Source of the DNA: an uncultured Pleomorphomonas sp.
GTDB lineage: Bacteria; Pseudomonadota; Alphaproteobacteria; Rhizobiales; Pleomorphomonadaceae
Assembly: GCA_937868725.1 (NCBI GenBank)
Contig: CALMMQ010000062.1
Span: 62,001-126,000 of the forward strand
Length of the DNA stretch: 64,000 nt
Direction of reading: 5' to 3'
Below, piece by piece: positions 30,065 to 40,100 of this stretch (its first letter is position 1; the number at the start of each line of letters is the position of its first letter). The notes under the pieces are model-generated. The model was given only the letters and a program-made list of their open reading frames with translations, was not told the DNA's origin and made no database searches. Both the position numbers and the translations under genes were made by a program.

Positions 30065-32647
30065 GTGGTTGGTCATATGAAAGACGCGCCCGGCGGTGAC
30101 AAGCCGCTTGGCGCGAGGGAGAAGCTTTGCCTTCACGCCCCAATCGGCGGTTGGCTCGTTTCCATCGCCGATGTCCCTGACCCGGTGTTCAGCGGTCGCA
30201 TCCTCGGCGACGGCTTTGCCGTCGATCCGGTCGATCAGACGCTGCGCGCCCCCTTCGACGGCGTCGTTACCTCGGTTCACCGCGCTCATCACGCCGTGAC
30301 GCTGCGGGCCGACGATGGCGCCGAGGTGCTGATGCACATCGGCCTCGACACGGTGGCGCTCAAGGGCGACGGCTTCACGCCGCACGTCGGCGAGGGCGAC
30401 CGGGTGAAGGTCGGCGATCCGCTGATCAGTTTCGACATGGACGTGATTTCGCAGCTGGTCCGCAGCCTGGTGGTGCCGGTGGTGCTGACCAACGGCGAGC
30501 GCTTCGTCCTGGTCCCGCCCGCCGCCGACCGCGTCGTCGCCGCCGGCGATGAGATCGCCAGCATTGCCCCGCTCGGCAATTCGACCGCCGGACCGACGCT
30601 GGCCCCCATCGGCGAGACCGTCACCGTCAAGGTGCGCATCGCCGACCCGCACGGCATCCACGCCCGGCCGGCCGGCCTGATCGCCGAAGCGGCCAAGTCC
30701 GGCAATGCCGAGGTGGTCATCCGTCTTGGTGACCGCACCGCCAGCGCCGCCAGCCCGGTCGGGCTGATGCTGCTCGGCGCCCAATGCAACGACGAGCTGA
30801 CCATCGAGGCCAAGGGCGCCGACGCCGCCGCCGTGACCAACCGCATCGCCGCGCTGCTGCATGGGCCGGCCGCCGACGGCGCCGCTGCGCCGGTCGCGCC
30901 CACGCCGGTCGCCGCCGCCCCGGTCGTCACCGCCGAGGTGCCCAAGCTCTGGGGCCCGGGCGTCGCCCACGTCATCGAGGGCACGACCGCTTCGCCCGGC
31001 CTTACCACCGGCGTTTCGGTGCGCATCACCTCCGAGGAGTTCGCCGTCTCGGAAGTGGGAGCCGACGTCGAACTGGAAATGAAGGACCTGCGCACCGCCC
31101 TGCAGGTGGCCGCCGCCGACATTGGCGCCAAGATCGCCGCCAGCAAGGGCCAGCAGGCCGAAATTCTCGGGGCGCACCTGTCCTTTGTCGAGGACCCCGA
31201 TCTGCGCAACGCCGCCTGGATGCTGATCCGCGACGGCAAGAGCGCCGCCTTCGCCTGGAAGACCGCCATCGACCGCCAGGTGGCTGCCCTGCGCAAGCTC
31301 GGCAACCCGGTGCTGGCCGAACGGGCTTCCGACCTTGAGGACGTGCGTCATCGCGTGCTGGCCATCCTGCTCGGCGTGTCCGGTTCGGCCACGGCGCTGC
31401 CCGATGAGGCGGTGATCTTCGCCGCCGACCTGCTGCCCTCGCAGTTCGCCGACCTCGACCTGACCAAGGTCGCCGGCATCGTGCTGGCGCACGCCGGGCC
31501 GACGGCCCACGTCGCCATCATGGCCGCCTCCAAGGGCATCCCGGCCGTGGTCGCCGCCGGTGTCGGCGTGCTCTGCGTTCCCGATGGCCAGCCGGTCATC
31601 CTCGACGCCGACCGGGCGACGGTGAACGTCAACCCGCCGGCCAGCGAGCTCACCGACATCCGCGCCGCCGTCAGCCGGCGTCGCGAACGCCTTGCCGCCA
31701 ACCGCGCCATGACGTTGGCCGACTGCCGCATGGCCGACGGCACGCGCATCGAGGTGGTGGCCAATCTCGGCGGCCCGGCCGACGTTGCCGTGGCGCTCGA
31801 GAACGGCGCCGAGGGCTGCGGCCTGATGCGGTCGGAATTCCTGTTCCTCAACCGCACCACGGCCCCCAGCGAGGATGAGCAGTTCGCCCAGTATCAGGCC
31901 ATCGCCGATGGCCTCAAAGGCCGGCCGCTGGTCATCCGCACGCTCGACGCCGGCGCCGACAAGGACGTGCCCTACGCCAACCTGCCGAAGGAGGAAAACC
32001 CCGCCCTCGGTCTGCGCGGCGTGCGCATGAGCCTGTGGCAGCCGGAGCTGCTCAAGACGCAGATCCGTGCCATCCTGCGCGTCAAGCCCTACGGCCAGTG
32101 CAAGATCCTGCTGCCGATGATCGCCACGCTCACCGACCTCCGGCAGGTGCGCAAGGTCATCGACGAGGAGATGGTCGCCCTTGGCCGTACGGCCCCCATC
32201 GAGGTCGGCATCATGGTCGAGGTGCCCTCGGCGGCGCTGATTTCCAGCCGACTCGCCGCCGAAGCCGACTTCTTCTCGGTCGGCACCAACGACCTCACCC
32301 AGTACGCCCTGGCCATCGATCGGGTGAACGCCCGCCTCGCCAAGCAGCTCGACCCCTTCCATCCGGCCGTGCTGCGCCTGATCCAGCTGGCCGCCGAGGG
32401 CGCTGAGGTCCACGGCCGCTGGGTGGGGGTGTGCGGTTCGCTCGCCTCCTTCCCACTGGCCGCGCCGGTGCTGATCGGCCTCGGCGTCACCGAACTGTCG
32501 GCCACGTCCGGCTCGATCGCCGAGATCAAGGCGATGGTGCGGACGCTCGACATGGAAAAATGCAAGGCGGTCGCCGCTGCGGCGCTCGCTCTCGAATCCG
32601 GCGAGGCCGTGCGCCGCATGCTCGCCCAGGCTTGGCCCGAAGTTTAA
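30065..32647 (+). CDS. Fused PTS protein IIA(Glc)-HPr-Enzyme I
   Basis: The 860-residue protein joins three phosphotransferase modules. Residues about 25-165 are a glucose-type IIA domain with the active His91 in [10 protein letters not shown]. Residues about 185-265 are HPr with His199 in GIHARPAG. Residues about 300-860 are Enzyme I with His482 in [13 protein letters not shown] and the PEP site [16 protein letters not shown]. It carries phosphate from PEP to the adjacent PtsG-like permease. The GTG at 30065 has GGAG seven bases upstream and is preferred to an ATG 12 bases later. An Ala/Pro-rich linker separates HPr and EI. Confidence 0.93.
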   Translation: MVGHMKDAPGGDKPLGAREKLCLHAPIGGWLVSIADVPDPVFSGRILGDGFAVDPVDQTLRAPFDGVVTSVHRAHHAVTLRADDGAEVLMHIGLDTVALKGDGFTPHVGEGDRVKVGDPLISFDMDVISQLVRSLVVPVVLTNGERFVLVPPAADRVVAAGDEIASIAPLGNSTAGPTLAPIGETVTVKVRIADPHGIHARPAGLIAEAAKSGNAEVVIRLGDRTASAASPVGLMLLGAQCNDELTIEAKGADAAAVTNRIAALLHGPAADGAAAPVAPTPVAAAPVVTAEVPKLWGPGVAHVIEGTTASPGLTTGVSVRITSEEFAVSEVGADVELEMKDLRTALQVAAADIGAKIAASKGQQAEILGAHLSFVEDPDLRNAAWMLIRDGKSAAFAWKTAIDRQVAALRKLGNPVLAERASDLEDVRHRVLAILLGVSGSATALPDEAVIFAADLLPSQFADLDLTKVAGIVLAHAGPTAHVAIMAASKGIPAVVAAGVGVLCVPDGQPVILDADRATVNVNPPASELTDIRAAVSRRRERLAANRAMTLADCRMADGTRIEVVANLGGPADVAVALENGAEGCGLMRSEFLFLNRTTAPSEDEQFAQYQAIADGLKGRPLVIRTLDAGADKDVPYANLPKEENPALGLRGVRMSLWQPELLKTQIRAILRVKPYGQCKILLPMIATLTDLRQVRKVIDEEMVALGRTAPIEVGIMVEVPSAALISSRLAAEADFFSVGTNDLTQYALAIDRVNARLAKQLDPFHPAVLRLIQLAAEGAEVHGRWVGVCGSLASFPLAAPVLIGLGVTELSATSGSIAEIKAMVRTLDMEKCKAVAAAALALESGEAVRRMLAQAWPEV

Positions 32648-32666
32648 GTCTCGGAGGACCCTCGTT

Positions 32667-34436
32667 ATGTTCAAGTCCGCTTTCGGAATATTGCAGCAAA
32701 TCGGCAAGGCGCTGATGCTGCCCGTGGCCGTGCTGCCGGTTGCCGGCCTGCTGCTCGGCATTGGTGCGTCCAACTTCTCCTGGCTGCCGGCCATCGTGTC
32801 GCAGATCATGGCCAAGGGTGGCGATGCCATCTTCGGCAATCTGCCGATCATCTTCGCCGTCGGCGTCGCCCTCGGCCTCGCCAAGAATGACGGCGTCGCC
32901 GCCATCGCCGCCGTCGTCGGCTACTTCGTCATGAACGCCACGCTGAGCGTCATGGCGGTGTTCCTCGACGTGCCGGTCCTGGCCGGCAAGACGGTGCCGA
33001 CCATTGACACCGGCGTGTTCGGCGGCATCATCATCGGTGCCATCGCCGCCTCGCTGTTCAACCGCTACTTCCGTATCCAGTTGCCGACCTACCTCGGCTT
33101 CTTTGCCGGCAAGCGCTTCGTGCCGATCGCCACCGGTATCGCGGCCATCGCCGCCGGCGTCGTGCTGTCGTTCGTCTGGCAGCCGGTGCAGAACGGCATC
33201 AACATCTTCTCGCATTGGGCCGCCGACAGTGATCCGCGCATGGCGGCCACCATCTACGGCTTCGTCGAGCGTCTGCTGATCCCGTTCGGTCTGCATCACA
33301 TCTGGAACGTGCCGTTCTTCTTCGAGATCGGTTCCTTCACCGACGCCGCCGGCAAGCTCGTGCATGGCGACATCAACCGCTTCTTCGCGGGCGACAAGAC
33401 CGCCGGCATCCTGTCGGGCGCCTTCCTGTTCAAGATGTGGGGCCTGCCGGCTGCCGCCATCGCCATCGCCCACACCGCCAAGCCCGAGAACCGGCTCAAG
33501 GTCATGGGCATGATGATCTCGGCTGCTCTGACCTCGTTCCTGACCGGCATCACCGAGCCGATCGAGTTCTCGTTCCTGTTCGTCGCTCCGGCCCTCTATG
33601 CCGTGCATGCCGTGCTCGCCGCCACCACCCAGTTCGTGGCCAACACGCTCGACATCCACATGGGCTTCACCTTCTCGCAGGGCGGCATCGACTTCCTGCT
33701 GTTCAACGTCTTCGGTTCCAACGCCCATAACTGGTGGATGACGCTGATCCTTGGCCCGATCTACGCCGCCATCTATTACGGCGTGTTCCGCTTCGCCATC
33801 CTGAAGTTCGACCTCAAGACCCCCGGTCGCGAGGAAGATTCGGTCGCCTCGGTTGAAACCGCGACCGAAGCCCTCGACGGCAACGACCGCTTCGCCACGG
33901 CCCGCAAGCTGGTGGCCGCCTTCGGTGGAGCGCAGAACATCACCAACCTGGATGCCTGCATCACCCGCCTGCGCGTCGGTGTTGCCGACATCTCCAAGGT
34001 CAATCAGCCGAAGTTCAAGGAAATGGGCGCCGCCGGTGTCATGGTGGTCGGCCAGGGGCTGCAGGTCATCTTCGGTACCCAGTCGGAAAACATGAAGACC
34101 GACATGGACGAGTATCTGCGGACGCAGCCGGCCGGTGCCACCGCCGCTGCCGCCGCCGCGCCGGTGGCGGTCGCCAAGGCGGCTGTCGCCCCGTCGGCGG
34201 CTGCCAGCCTCAAGGCGGCGCAGGTCATCGACGCCCTCGGCGGCCGGGTCAACATCGTCTCGGTCGAGGCGGTGTCCGGCACCCGCATCCGTGTCGAGGT
34301 GGCCGATGCCAAGCGCTTCGACCAGGCCCTCGCCAAGCAGGCCGGCGTCAAGGCCGTCGCCACGCTGGGCGGCGCCAACTACCACCTGATCGTCGGCAAC
34401 GACGCCGCCGAGGTGGCCGAGGCGCTGTTGGCCTGA
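32667..34436 (+). CDS. ptsG: PTS glucose-type permease IICB with extra C-terminal IIB-like domain
   Basis: The 589-residue protein closely resembles E. coli PtsG. The IIC part (residues 1-385) includes [38 protein letters not shown] and [10 protein letters not shown]. The IIB domain (about 405-485) has the phosphorylated Cys431 in [11 protein letters not shown]. After an Ala-rich linker a second IIB-like domain (about 515-589) aligns with the first but has Val536 in place of the Cys. Glucose is the likeliest substrate, with N-acetylglucosamine as an alternative. It lies 19 bases after the IIA-HPr-EI gene in the same operon, with a terminator downstream. Confidence 0.92.
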   Translation: MFKSAFGILQQIGKALMLPVAVLPVAGLLLGIGASNFSWLPAIVSQIMAKGGDAIFGNLPIIFAVGVALGLAKNDGVAAIAAVVGYFVMNATLSVMAVFLDVPVLAGKTVPTIDTGVFGGIIIGAIAASLFNRYFRIQLPTYLGFFAGKRFVPIATGIAAIAAGVVLSFVWQPVQNGINIFSHWAADSDPRMAATIYGFVERLLIPFGLHHIWNVPFFFEIGSFTDAAGKLVHGDINRFFAGDKTAGILSGAFLFKMWGLPAAAIAIAHTAKPENRLKVMGMMISAALTSFLTGITEPIEFSFLFVAPALYAVHAVLAATTQFVANTLDIHMGFTFSQGGIDFLLFNVFGSNAHNWWMTLILGPIYAAIYYGVFRFAILKFDLKTPGREEDSVASVETATEALDGNDRFATARKLVAAFGGAQNITNLDACITRLRVGVADISKVNQPKFKEMGAAGVMVVGQGLQVIFGTQSENMKTDMDEYLRTQPAGATAAAAAAPVAVAKAAVAPSAAASLKAAQVIDALGGRVNIVSVEAVSGTRIRVEVADAKRFDQALAKQAGVKAVATLGGANYHLIVGNDAAEVAEALLA

Positions 34437-34461
34437 TCGCGGCCGAACGCTGAATGAAACG

Positions 34462-34491
34462 GGGCCGGCGCGCCAGGCGTGCCGGCCCTTT
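34462..34491 (+). terminator. Terminator after ptsG
   Basis: A 12-bp stem (34462-34473 with 34477-34488, one G-U pair) has a 3-base loop and is followed by TTT. It lies 25 bases after the ptsG stop. Confidence 0.78.
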
Positions 34492-34575
34492 GACGCGCCG
34501 TTGACGCAGATGTCATTTCCCAGAACGGCCGTCTTCGGTTGTGATGGCTGCCCGTCACTCGAGCGGAATGCCATC

Positions 34576-35418
34576 ATGACGCCCTGGACCGATCGATCCG
34601 GACGCTTTTCCCCCCTCAAGGCCGGCGTGCTGACCTTGCTCTTCCTGCCGGCCTTATGGATCGCCTGGCAATTCTGGTTCGGTGAGTTCAACCCACGCCC
34701 CTTCACGGCCGCCAACCACACCGCCGGCGACTGGACCATCCGCCTGCTGGTACTGACCCTTGCCCTGTCGCCTCTGCGCCGCATCACCGGCTGGAACCGG
34801 CTGGTGACGGTGCGGCGCCTCATGGGCGTGGCAACCTGCTGCTACGGTCTCCTGCATGCCGTGCTCTACGTCGGCGATCTCGGCTGGAACCTTGGCAAGG
34901 CGGCCAGCGAGATCACCAGCCGCTTCTATCTCATGGTCGGGGCCGCCGCCCTCTTCGGGCTGGTGCTGCTCGCCGCCACCTCGACGGACGCGGCCGTGCG
35001 GGCGCTGAAGCGCAACTGGGGCCGGCTGCACGCCCTGGTCCACCCCATTGCCATTCTCGGGCTCTGGCATTTCTTCCTGCAGAGCCGTTTCGACGTCTTC
35101 GAGCCGATCCTGCTGGCCGGCCTCTACGCCGCGCTCATCGCCTTGCGCCTCTTTGCTCGCCTCGGGCACGGCGACGGACCGCTGGCCATCGTCGCCGCCG
35201 CCCTTGCCGCCGCCCTGGTCACGCTCGGTGTCGAGATCGCCTGGTACGGGCTCAACAACGGCATCGCCGCGACGCGGGTGCTCCGGGCCGACTTCTCCCT
35301 TGCCAGCGGCCTGAGGCCGCTCTGGTGGGTGGTGATCGGCGCATTGTCGCCGCTCGTCGTCTCGCGTTGGCTAAGGTCAATCGGTTTGCCTCTTTTCTCT
35401 GGCGTCAAGAGCGGCTAA
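34576..35418 (+). CDS. msrQ: MsrQ-type haem b membrane subunit of methionine sulfoxide reductase
   Basis: A 280-residue ferric-reductase-like membrane protein. The His haem ligands are in CCYGLLHAVLYVGDLG, GRLHALVHPIAILG and LWHFFLQSRFDVF. MsrQ passes electrons from the quinone pool to periplasmic MsrP, which repairs oxidised methionines. MsrP is not next door, which is uncommon but not rare. The protein is longer than the usual 200-residue MsrQ because of a hydrophobic C-terminal extension. The ATG at 34576 starts the homology, and an upstream TTG start is possible but adds a polar stretch. Confidence 0.82.
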   Translation: MTPWTDRSGRFSPLKAGVLTLLFLPALWIAWQFWFGEFNPRPFTAANHTAGDWTIRLLVLTLALSPLRRITGWNRLVTVRRLMGVATCCYGLLHAVLYVGDLGWNLGKAASEITSRFYLMVGAAALFGLVLLAATSTDAAVRALKRNWGRLHALVHPIAILGLWHFFLQSRFDVFEPILLAGLYAALIALRLFARLGHGDGPLAIVAAALAAALVTLGVEIAWYGLNNGIAATRVLRADFSLASGLRPLWWVVIGALSPLVVSRWLRSIGLPLFSGVKSG

Positions 35419-35454
35419 CAAACGCCAACCTCATTGTAGAAAAGCCGTGATGCC

Positions 35455-36321
35455 ATGACCGATCAACGTGCCAACAAGTCTTTCATTCTGACCCTGTCCT
35501 GCGCCGACCGTCCCGGCATCGTGGCATCCGTCACCACCATTCTCGCCGGCCTCGGTTGCAACATCGCCGAGAGCGCCCAGTTCTGGGACCGCGCCACCAA
35601 CCGCTTTTTCATGCGCATCGCCTTCGAGGCGGCCGCCAGCCTTGGTGGCGACACGGTGCTCGCCGCCCTCCACCGCACCATCGAGAGCTTCGGCATGAAG
35701 GTCGACCTCGTCGACGGCAACCGTTGCCCGAAGATCGTCATCCTGGTGTCGAAGTTCGATCACTGCCTGCAGCATCTGCTCTACCAGATCCGCGTCGGCT
35801 GGCTGAAGGCCGAGGTGGCGGCCATCATCTCCAACCATGAGGATGCCCGCGCCACCGCCGTCAGTCACGGCATTCCCTTCCACTACCTGCCGGTCGACAA
35901 GGCCAACAAGGCGGCGCAGGAGCGCGAGGTCATGGCGCTGGTCGAGGCCAGCGGTGCCGAGTTGGTGGTGCTGGCCCGCTACATGCAAATCCTCTCCAAC
36001 GAGTTGTCGTCGGCGCTGTTCGGGCGCGTCATCAACATTCACCACTCGTTCCTGCCCTCGTTCAAGGGGGCCAGGCCCTACCATCAGGCCCATGAGCGCG
36101 GCGTCAAGCTGATCGGTGCCACCGCCCACTACGTCACGCCCGATCTCGACGAGGGTCCGATCATCGAGCAGGAGACCTGCCGCGTCACCCACGCCCTGTC
36201 GCCGGATGATCTGATCGCCGTCGGCCGCGACAACGAGTCGCGCGTGCTGGCCCGGGCGGTCAAGATGCACCTCGAGGCGCGCGTGCTGCTGCACGGCATC
36301 AAGACGGTGGTGTTCTCCTGA
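35455..36321 (+). CDS. purU: Formyltetrahydrofolate deformylase
   Basis: The 288-residue protein has an N-terminal ACT domain (SFILTLSCADRPGIVASVTT) and a C-terminal formyltransferase-fold domain. The latter includes ARYMQILSNELSS, NIHHSFLPSFKGARPYHQ and HYVTPDLDEGPIIEQE, with the catalytic Asn-His-Asp arrangement. It hydrolyses 10-formyl-THF to formate and THF, balancing C1 pools and feeding PurT. The length is typical of PurU. It stands alone, 36 bases after msrQ, possibly as part of that transcript. Confidence 0.95.
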   Translation: MTDQRANKSFILTLSCADRPGIVASVTTILAGLGCNIAESAQFWDRATNRFFMRIAFEAAASLGGDTVLAALHRTIESFGMKVDLVDGNRCPKIVILVSKFDHCLQHLLYQIRVGWLKAEVAAIISNHEDARATAVSHGIPFHYLPVDKANKAAQEREVMALVEASGAELVVLARYMQILSNELSSALFGRVINIHHSFLPSFKGARPYHQAHERGVKLIGATAHYVTPDLDEGPIIEQETCRVTHALSPDDLIAVGRDNESRVLARAVKMHLEARVLLHGIKTVVFS

Positions 36322-36505
36322 GATTCCATACCGGCGGCTGATCGACAAATGCGCCGGGCTCGGCTATCCCTTGCATGCTGGGGTGGAGGGGTGCGGTGTT
36401 GCCGAGTTGATGTTTCGCCTGTCCATTGCCGGGTAGGCGGCGGGCCGTAGTCATTCGCCGAGAACGACATGATGGGATGTCGGCCAGCCAACTCGGGGGG
36501 CGAGC

Positions 36506-36835
36506 ATGAAGCACGCCATGGTTATTTTGGTTGCGGCGGCCGGTCTGGCCGCGTCGGTTTCTTTTGCGTCGGCGTTTGATCGCCACGTCGTCATTGTCAA
36601 CAAGACGTCATACTCCATCACAGAGTTCTATGCCTCCAGCGTCGGTGTCGATGACTGGCAGGAAGATATTCTCGGCGAGGATGTGCTCAAGCCCGGCAAG
36701 TCGGTCAGTGTCAATGTCGATGACGGCACCGGCTACTGCAAGTACGATTTCCGTGCTGTCTTCGATGACGGCAGCGAGACGGTGAAAAAAGGCGTCAACG
36801 TCTGCGAAGTCGGCAAATTTACCTTCAACGACTGA
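36506..36835 (+). CDS. Small secreted protein of unknown function
   Basis: The 109-residue protein has a signal peptide (MKHAMVILVAAAGLAASVSF, cut near ASA) and a mature part of about 85 residues rich in beta strand. It contains VVIVNKTSYSITEFYASSVG and DDGTGYCKYDFRAVFDDGSE, with two Cys residues (in GYCKYDF and VNVCEVG) that may form a disulphide. I do not recognise a characterised family, though similar short periplasmic proteins are common in Rhizobiales. It has its own short upstream region and no operon partner. The dispersed repeat copy D lies downstream. Confidence 0.75.
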   Translation: MKHAMVILVAAAGLAASVSFASAFDRHVVIVNKTSYSITEFYASSVGVDDWQEDILGEDVLKPGKSVSVNVDDGTGYCKYDFRAVFDDGSETVKKGVNVCEVGKFTFND

Positions 36836-36935
36836 CCCCGCCGGTTGATTTTTCCGGTCTGGACTCTACATGGACAAGGCAGCGGCCGGCGTCGTTCATT
36901 CAAACGCGCCGGTCGTTGGCTGTCTGGAGTTCGGG

Positions 36936-36995
36936 GCGCATCCCGACCTGACGGCAGCGACAGGTCGGAAAGAAATCGCTCCAGATGCAGAAGCT
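36936..36995 (+). repeat. Dispersed palindromic intergenic repeat, copy D
   Basis: CCGACCTG (36943-36950) pairs with CAGGTCGG (36961-36968), followed by AAAGAAATCGCTCCAGA. It shares the inner palindrome and right arm with copies A-C but has a divergent left arm and tail. It lies just upstream of the ion-transporter gene. Confidence 0.7.
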
Positions 36996-37062
36996 TGCGC
37001 CGCCGTGTGTCGATCCGGGTGTTGCAGCCTCATCGGCGGCGGCGCCAGGGAAAGGAAGGGTT

Positions 37063-38532
37063 GTGGCCAAGAGCATTGCAGTACGTTGGGGGGCGTTGCG
37101 CCCGCTGAAGTCCCTGGGGCTGGTTTCGTCTCTCGCCCTGTCGTTCGGGGCGTTCGCCACCGGTTCGGCCCACGCCGCCGCCGGCGGCCTGGACGGGGCG
37201 GCGCTGTCGCCACTGTGGGCGCTGCCGTTCGTCGGCCTGCTGCTGTCCATCGCGGTGCTGCCGCTCGTGGCGCCATCGCTCTGGCATCACCATTATGGCA
37301 AGATCGCCGCCGCCTGGGCGCTGGCCTTTCTTGGCCCGTTCGCCGTGCTCCACGGTCCCGCCGCCGCCTTCGGCGAGTTCGTCCACGCCATGGCTCTCGA
37401 TTACGTGCCGTTCGTCATTCTCATCGGCGCGCTGTTCGTGGTGGCCGGCGGCATCCTCGTCACCGGCAATCTGCACGGTCGGCCCGTCGTCAACGTCGGC
37501 ATTCTGGCCACCGGCACGGTGCTGGCTTCGCTCATCGGTACCACCGGCGCCTCGATGCTGCTGATCCGGCCGTTGCTCCGGGCCAACGACGGCCGCCGCC
37601 ATACGGTGCACGTCGTCGTGTTCTTCATTTTCCTCGTCTCCAACATCGGCGGCGCCCTCAGCCCGCTCGGCGATCCGCCGCTGTTCCTCGGATACCTGCG
37701 CGGCGTCGACTTCTTCTGGACCACCGGTCACCTGCTGCCGGAAACGCTGGTGGCGGCGGCGGCGCTGCTCGGCGTCTTCTTCCTGCTCGACCATCGCCTC
37801 TACGCCAACGACGCCGATTTCCGCGGCCGCTTCGACCCGACGCCCGACACCGGCCGCATCGGTCTCGCCGGGGGCGTCAACCTGGCGCTGATGCTGCTGG
37901 TGGTGCTGGCAGTGCTCGGTTCGGGCCTGTGGAAGCCCGGCATCAGCTTCGACGTCTTCGGCACGCCGGTTGAGCTGCAGAACCTCGTGCGCGATCTGCT
38001 GCTGATCGCCGCCGCGCTGGCCTCGCTCAAGCTGACGGCACCGGCCGTGCGGGCCCGCAACAGCTTCTCCTGGGAGCCGATCGCCGAGGTCGCCAAGCTG
38101 TTTGCCGGCATCTTCATCACCATCGTGCCGGTGATCGCCATGCTGAAGGCCGCCGAACACGGCCCGTTCGCGCCCCTGGTGGCGGCGGTCAGCGGTCCCG
38201 ATGGTCAGCCGGTCGACGCGCTGTACTTCTGGGCCACCGGCCTCTTGTCGTCGTTCCTCGACAATGCCCCGACCTATCTCGTCTTCTTCAATCTGGCCGG
38301 TGGCGACGCTGCCCATCTGATGGGCGATCTCGGCGGCACGCTGGCCGCCATTTCGGCCGGCGCCGTGTTCATGGGCGCCAACACCTACATCGGCAACGCT
38401 CCCAACTTCATGGTCAAGGCCATCGCCGAGAGCGCCGGCATCCGCATGCCCTCGTTCTTCGGCTACATGGCCTGGTCGTTCGGCATCCTGACGCCGCTGT
38501 TCCTGGTCCTCACCTGGCTGTTCTTCCTCTGA
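37063..38532 (+). CDS. NhaD/ArsB-superfamily (ion transporter) permease
   Basis: A 489-residue membrane protein with about twelve spans. SNIGGALSPLGDPPLFLGYL and FMGANTYIGNAPNFMVKAIA are the repeated re-entrant-loop motifs of NhaD/CitM-type transporters. It probably exchanges sodium for protons or carries a dicarboxylate or citrate, and the substrate cannot be decided. The GTG at 37063 with AAAGGAAGGG upstream is chosen. A longer ATG frame would start within the dispersed repeat. It shares a bidirectional terminator with the NCS2 permease downstream. Confidence 0.83.
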   Translation: MAKSIAVRWGALRPLKSLGLVSSLALSFGAFATGSAHAAAGGLDGAALSPLWALPFVGLLLSIAVLPLVAPSLWHHHYGKIAAAWALAFLGPFAVLHGPAAAFGEFVHAMALDYVPFVILIGALFVVAGGILVTGNLHGRPVVNVGILATGTVLASLIGTTGASMLLIRPLLRANDGRRHTVHVVVFFIFLVSNIGGALSPLGDPPLFLGYLRGVDFFWTTGHLLPETLVAAAALLGVFFLLDHRLYANDADFRGRFDPTPDTGRIGLAGGVNLALMLLVVLAVLGSGLWKPGISFDVFGTPVELQNLVRDLLLIAAALASLKLTAPAVRARNSFSWEPIAEVAKLFAGIFITIVPVIAMLKAAEHGPFAPLVAAVSGPDGQPVDALYFWATGLLSSFLDNAPTYLVFFNLAGGDAAHLMGDLGGTLAAISAGAVFMGANTYIGNAPNFMVKAIAESAGIRMPSFFGYMAWSFGILTPLFLVLTWLFFL

Positions 38533-38543
38533 GTCCAAGAGAA

Positions 38544-38571
38544 AAGGCGCCCGGCTGTGGCCGGACGCCTT
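38544..38571. terminator. Bidirectional terminator
   Basis: AAGGCGCCCGGC (38544-38555) pairs with GCCGGACGCCTT (38560-38571) with one mismatch. The minus-strand product is followed by TTTTC, so it serves mainly the NCS2 permease gene, and perhaps both convergent genes. Confidence 0.75.
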
Positions 38572-38599
38572 CTGGCGGTTCAGAGAGAGCGGGCGACGC

Positions 38600-40090
38600 T
38601 CAGTGGCCGAGCGTCGCGTTCGCCGACTTGGCGGCGTCGTCCTCGATGCCGTCGCCGTTGACGCCATTGAAGAACAGGTTGAGCAGCAGGGCGCTGATCG
38701 AGGCCAGCAGGATGCCCGAATCGATCAGCGGGTAGATGCTCGGCGACATCCACTGCTTGAAGTTGGGCGCCACCAGCGGGATCATGCCGAAGCCGAGCGA
38801 CACGGCGACGATGAAGGCATTGTTGCGGTTGGTCTTGAAGTCGACATTGCCGAGAATGCGGATGCCGGTCGCCGCCACCATGCCGAACATGACGAGGCCG
38901 GCGCCGCCGAGCACGTAGCCGGGCAGGGCCTCCACCAGCGCTGCCAGCTTGGGGATCAGACCGAGCACCACCAGGATGAGGCCGCCGGCGACGCAGACGA
39001 AGCGCGAGCGGATGCCGGTGACACCGACAAGGCCGACGTTCTGCGAGAAGCTGGTATAGGGGAAGGTGTTGAAGATGCCGCCGATCAGCGTACCGAGACC
39101 GTCGGTCCTGAGGCCGGCGGCCAGGGCCTGGCGGTCGATCTTCTTGCCTGTCATCTCGCCGAGGGCCAGGAACATGCCGGTCGATTCGATCATCACCACG
39201 ATCATGACGATCGACATGGTGAGGATCATCATCGGGTTGAAGGTCGGCATGCCGAAGCGGAACGGTTCGACGATGCCGAACCACGAGGCCGCCGCCACCT
39301 TGGCGAACGACATCTGGCCGGCCACCGCCGCCACCACGCCGCCGATGATGATGCCAAGCAGCACCGAAATGTTGGCGATGAAGCCCTTGGCGAAGCGCGA
39401 GATCAGCAGGATGGCGATCAGCGACACACCGGCGATGGCCATGCCCGACAGCGGCGCATAGGCCGGGTTGGGCAGGCTGGCGGCCAGCGACAGCTTGGCC
39501 GGCAGCGGCGGCACGGCGGTGCCGGCGGCGATCGCCGCCTTGACCGCTTCCAGCCAGGCCGCCTGCTCGGGCGCCACGATCGACGGCGCCGTCGGGCCGA
39601 CGGGGTTGCCGAAGATCCAGTTGATGCCGATGCGCATCAGGCTGACGCCGATCACCGTGATCACCGTGCCGGTGACCACCGGCGGGAACAGCTTCAGCAG
39701 CCGCGACACCAGCGGCGCGATGATCATCGCCACGATGCCGGCGCCGATGATCGAGCCGAAGATCAGCCGGGCGCCGTCGGCGCCGGGGTTAGGCCCGGCG
39801 ATGGCCAGCATCGGACCGACGGACGCGAAGGTAACGCCCATCATCACCGGGAGCTTGATGCCGAACCATTGCGTGACGCCGAACGACTGGATCAGCGTGG
39901 CAATGCCACAGGCGAACAGGTCGGCTGAAATCAGGAAGGCGACGTCCTCGGGGCTGAGGCCGAGGGCGCGGCCGATGATCAGCGGCACGGCGATGGCGCC
40001 GGCATACATCACCAGGACGTGCTGCAGACCGAGGACGGCGAGACGTGGAACCGGAAGCAGTTCGTCAACGGGTTGGGTGGTGGCGGACAT
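38600..40090 (-). CDS. NCS2-family purine (xanthine/urate-type) permease
   Basis: A 496-residue nucleobase:cation symporter with about fourteen spans. Family marks are ATLIQSFGVTQWFGIKLPVM, GGIFNTFPYTSFSQNVGLVG and TGIRSRFVCVAGG. These resemble the xanthine/uric acid branch (UacT, XanQ, PbuX) more than the uracil branch. It imports a purine base with protons. No xanthine dehydrogenase genes are adjacent. A perfect palindrome lies 10 bases upstream of the ATG. Confidence 0.88.
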   Translation of the reverse strand: MSATTQPVDELLPVPRLAVLGLQHVLVMYAGAIAVPLIIGRALGLSPEDVAFLISADLFACGIATLIQSFGVTQWFGIKLPVMMGVTFASVGPMLAIAGPNPGADGARLIFGSIIGAGIVAMIIAPLVSRLLKLFPPVVTGTVITVIGVSLMRIGINWIFGNPVGPTAPSIVAPEQAAWLEAVKAAIAAGTAVPPLPAKLSLAASLPNPAYAPLSGMAIAGVSLIAILLISRFAKGFIANISVLLGIIIGGVVAAVAGQMSFAKVAAASWFGIVEPFRFGMPTFNPMMILTMSIVMIVVMIESTGMFLALGEMTGKKIDRQALAAGLRTDGLGTLIGGIFNTFPYTSFSQNVGLVGVTGIRSRFVCVAGGLILVVLGLIPKLAALVEALPGYVLGGAGLVMFGMVAATGIRILGNVDFKTNRNNAFIVAVSLGFGMIPLVAPNFKQWMSPSIYPLIDSGILLASISALLLNLFFNGVNGDGIEDDAAKSANATLGH

Positions 40091-40100
40091 GGTTGTTCCC

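Noticed and set aside
29933-32905. A 990-codon open frame antisense to the PTS gene, and similar long frames (640 to 830 codons) antisense to the amidohydrolase, HerA-like, and rnpA-yidC regions
   Set aside because: High GC content leaves few stop codons in the antisense frames of GC-rich genes. These translations have no recognisable domains, are rich in Asp, His, Gly and Arg, and lie opposite proteins with clear homology.
36985-37062. An earlier ATG for the ion-transporter gene at 36985
   Set aside because: It starts inside the dispersed palindromic repeat and encodes no conserved residues. The GTG at 37063 has a good ribosome site and begins the homology.
38603-39928. Long plus-strand frame antisense to the NCS2 permease
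   Set aside because: The permease on the minus strand has the full set of NCS2 motifs and membrane spans. The antisense product is low-complexity His/Asp/Arg-rich sequence.
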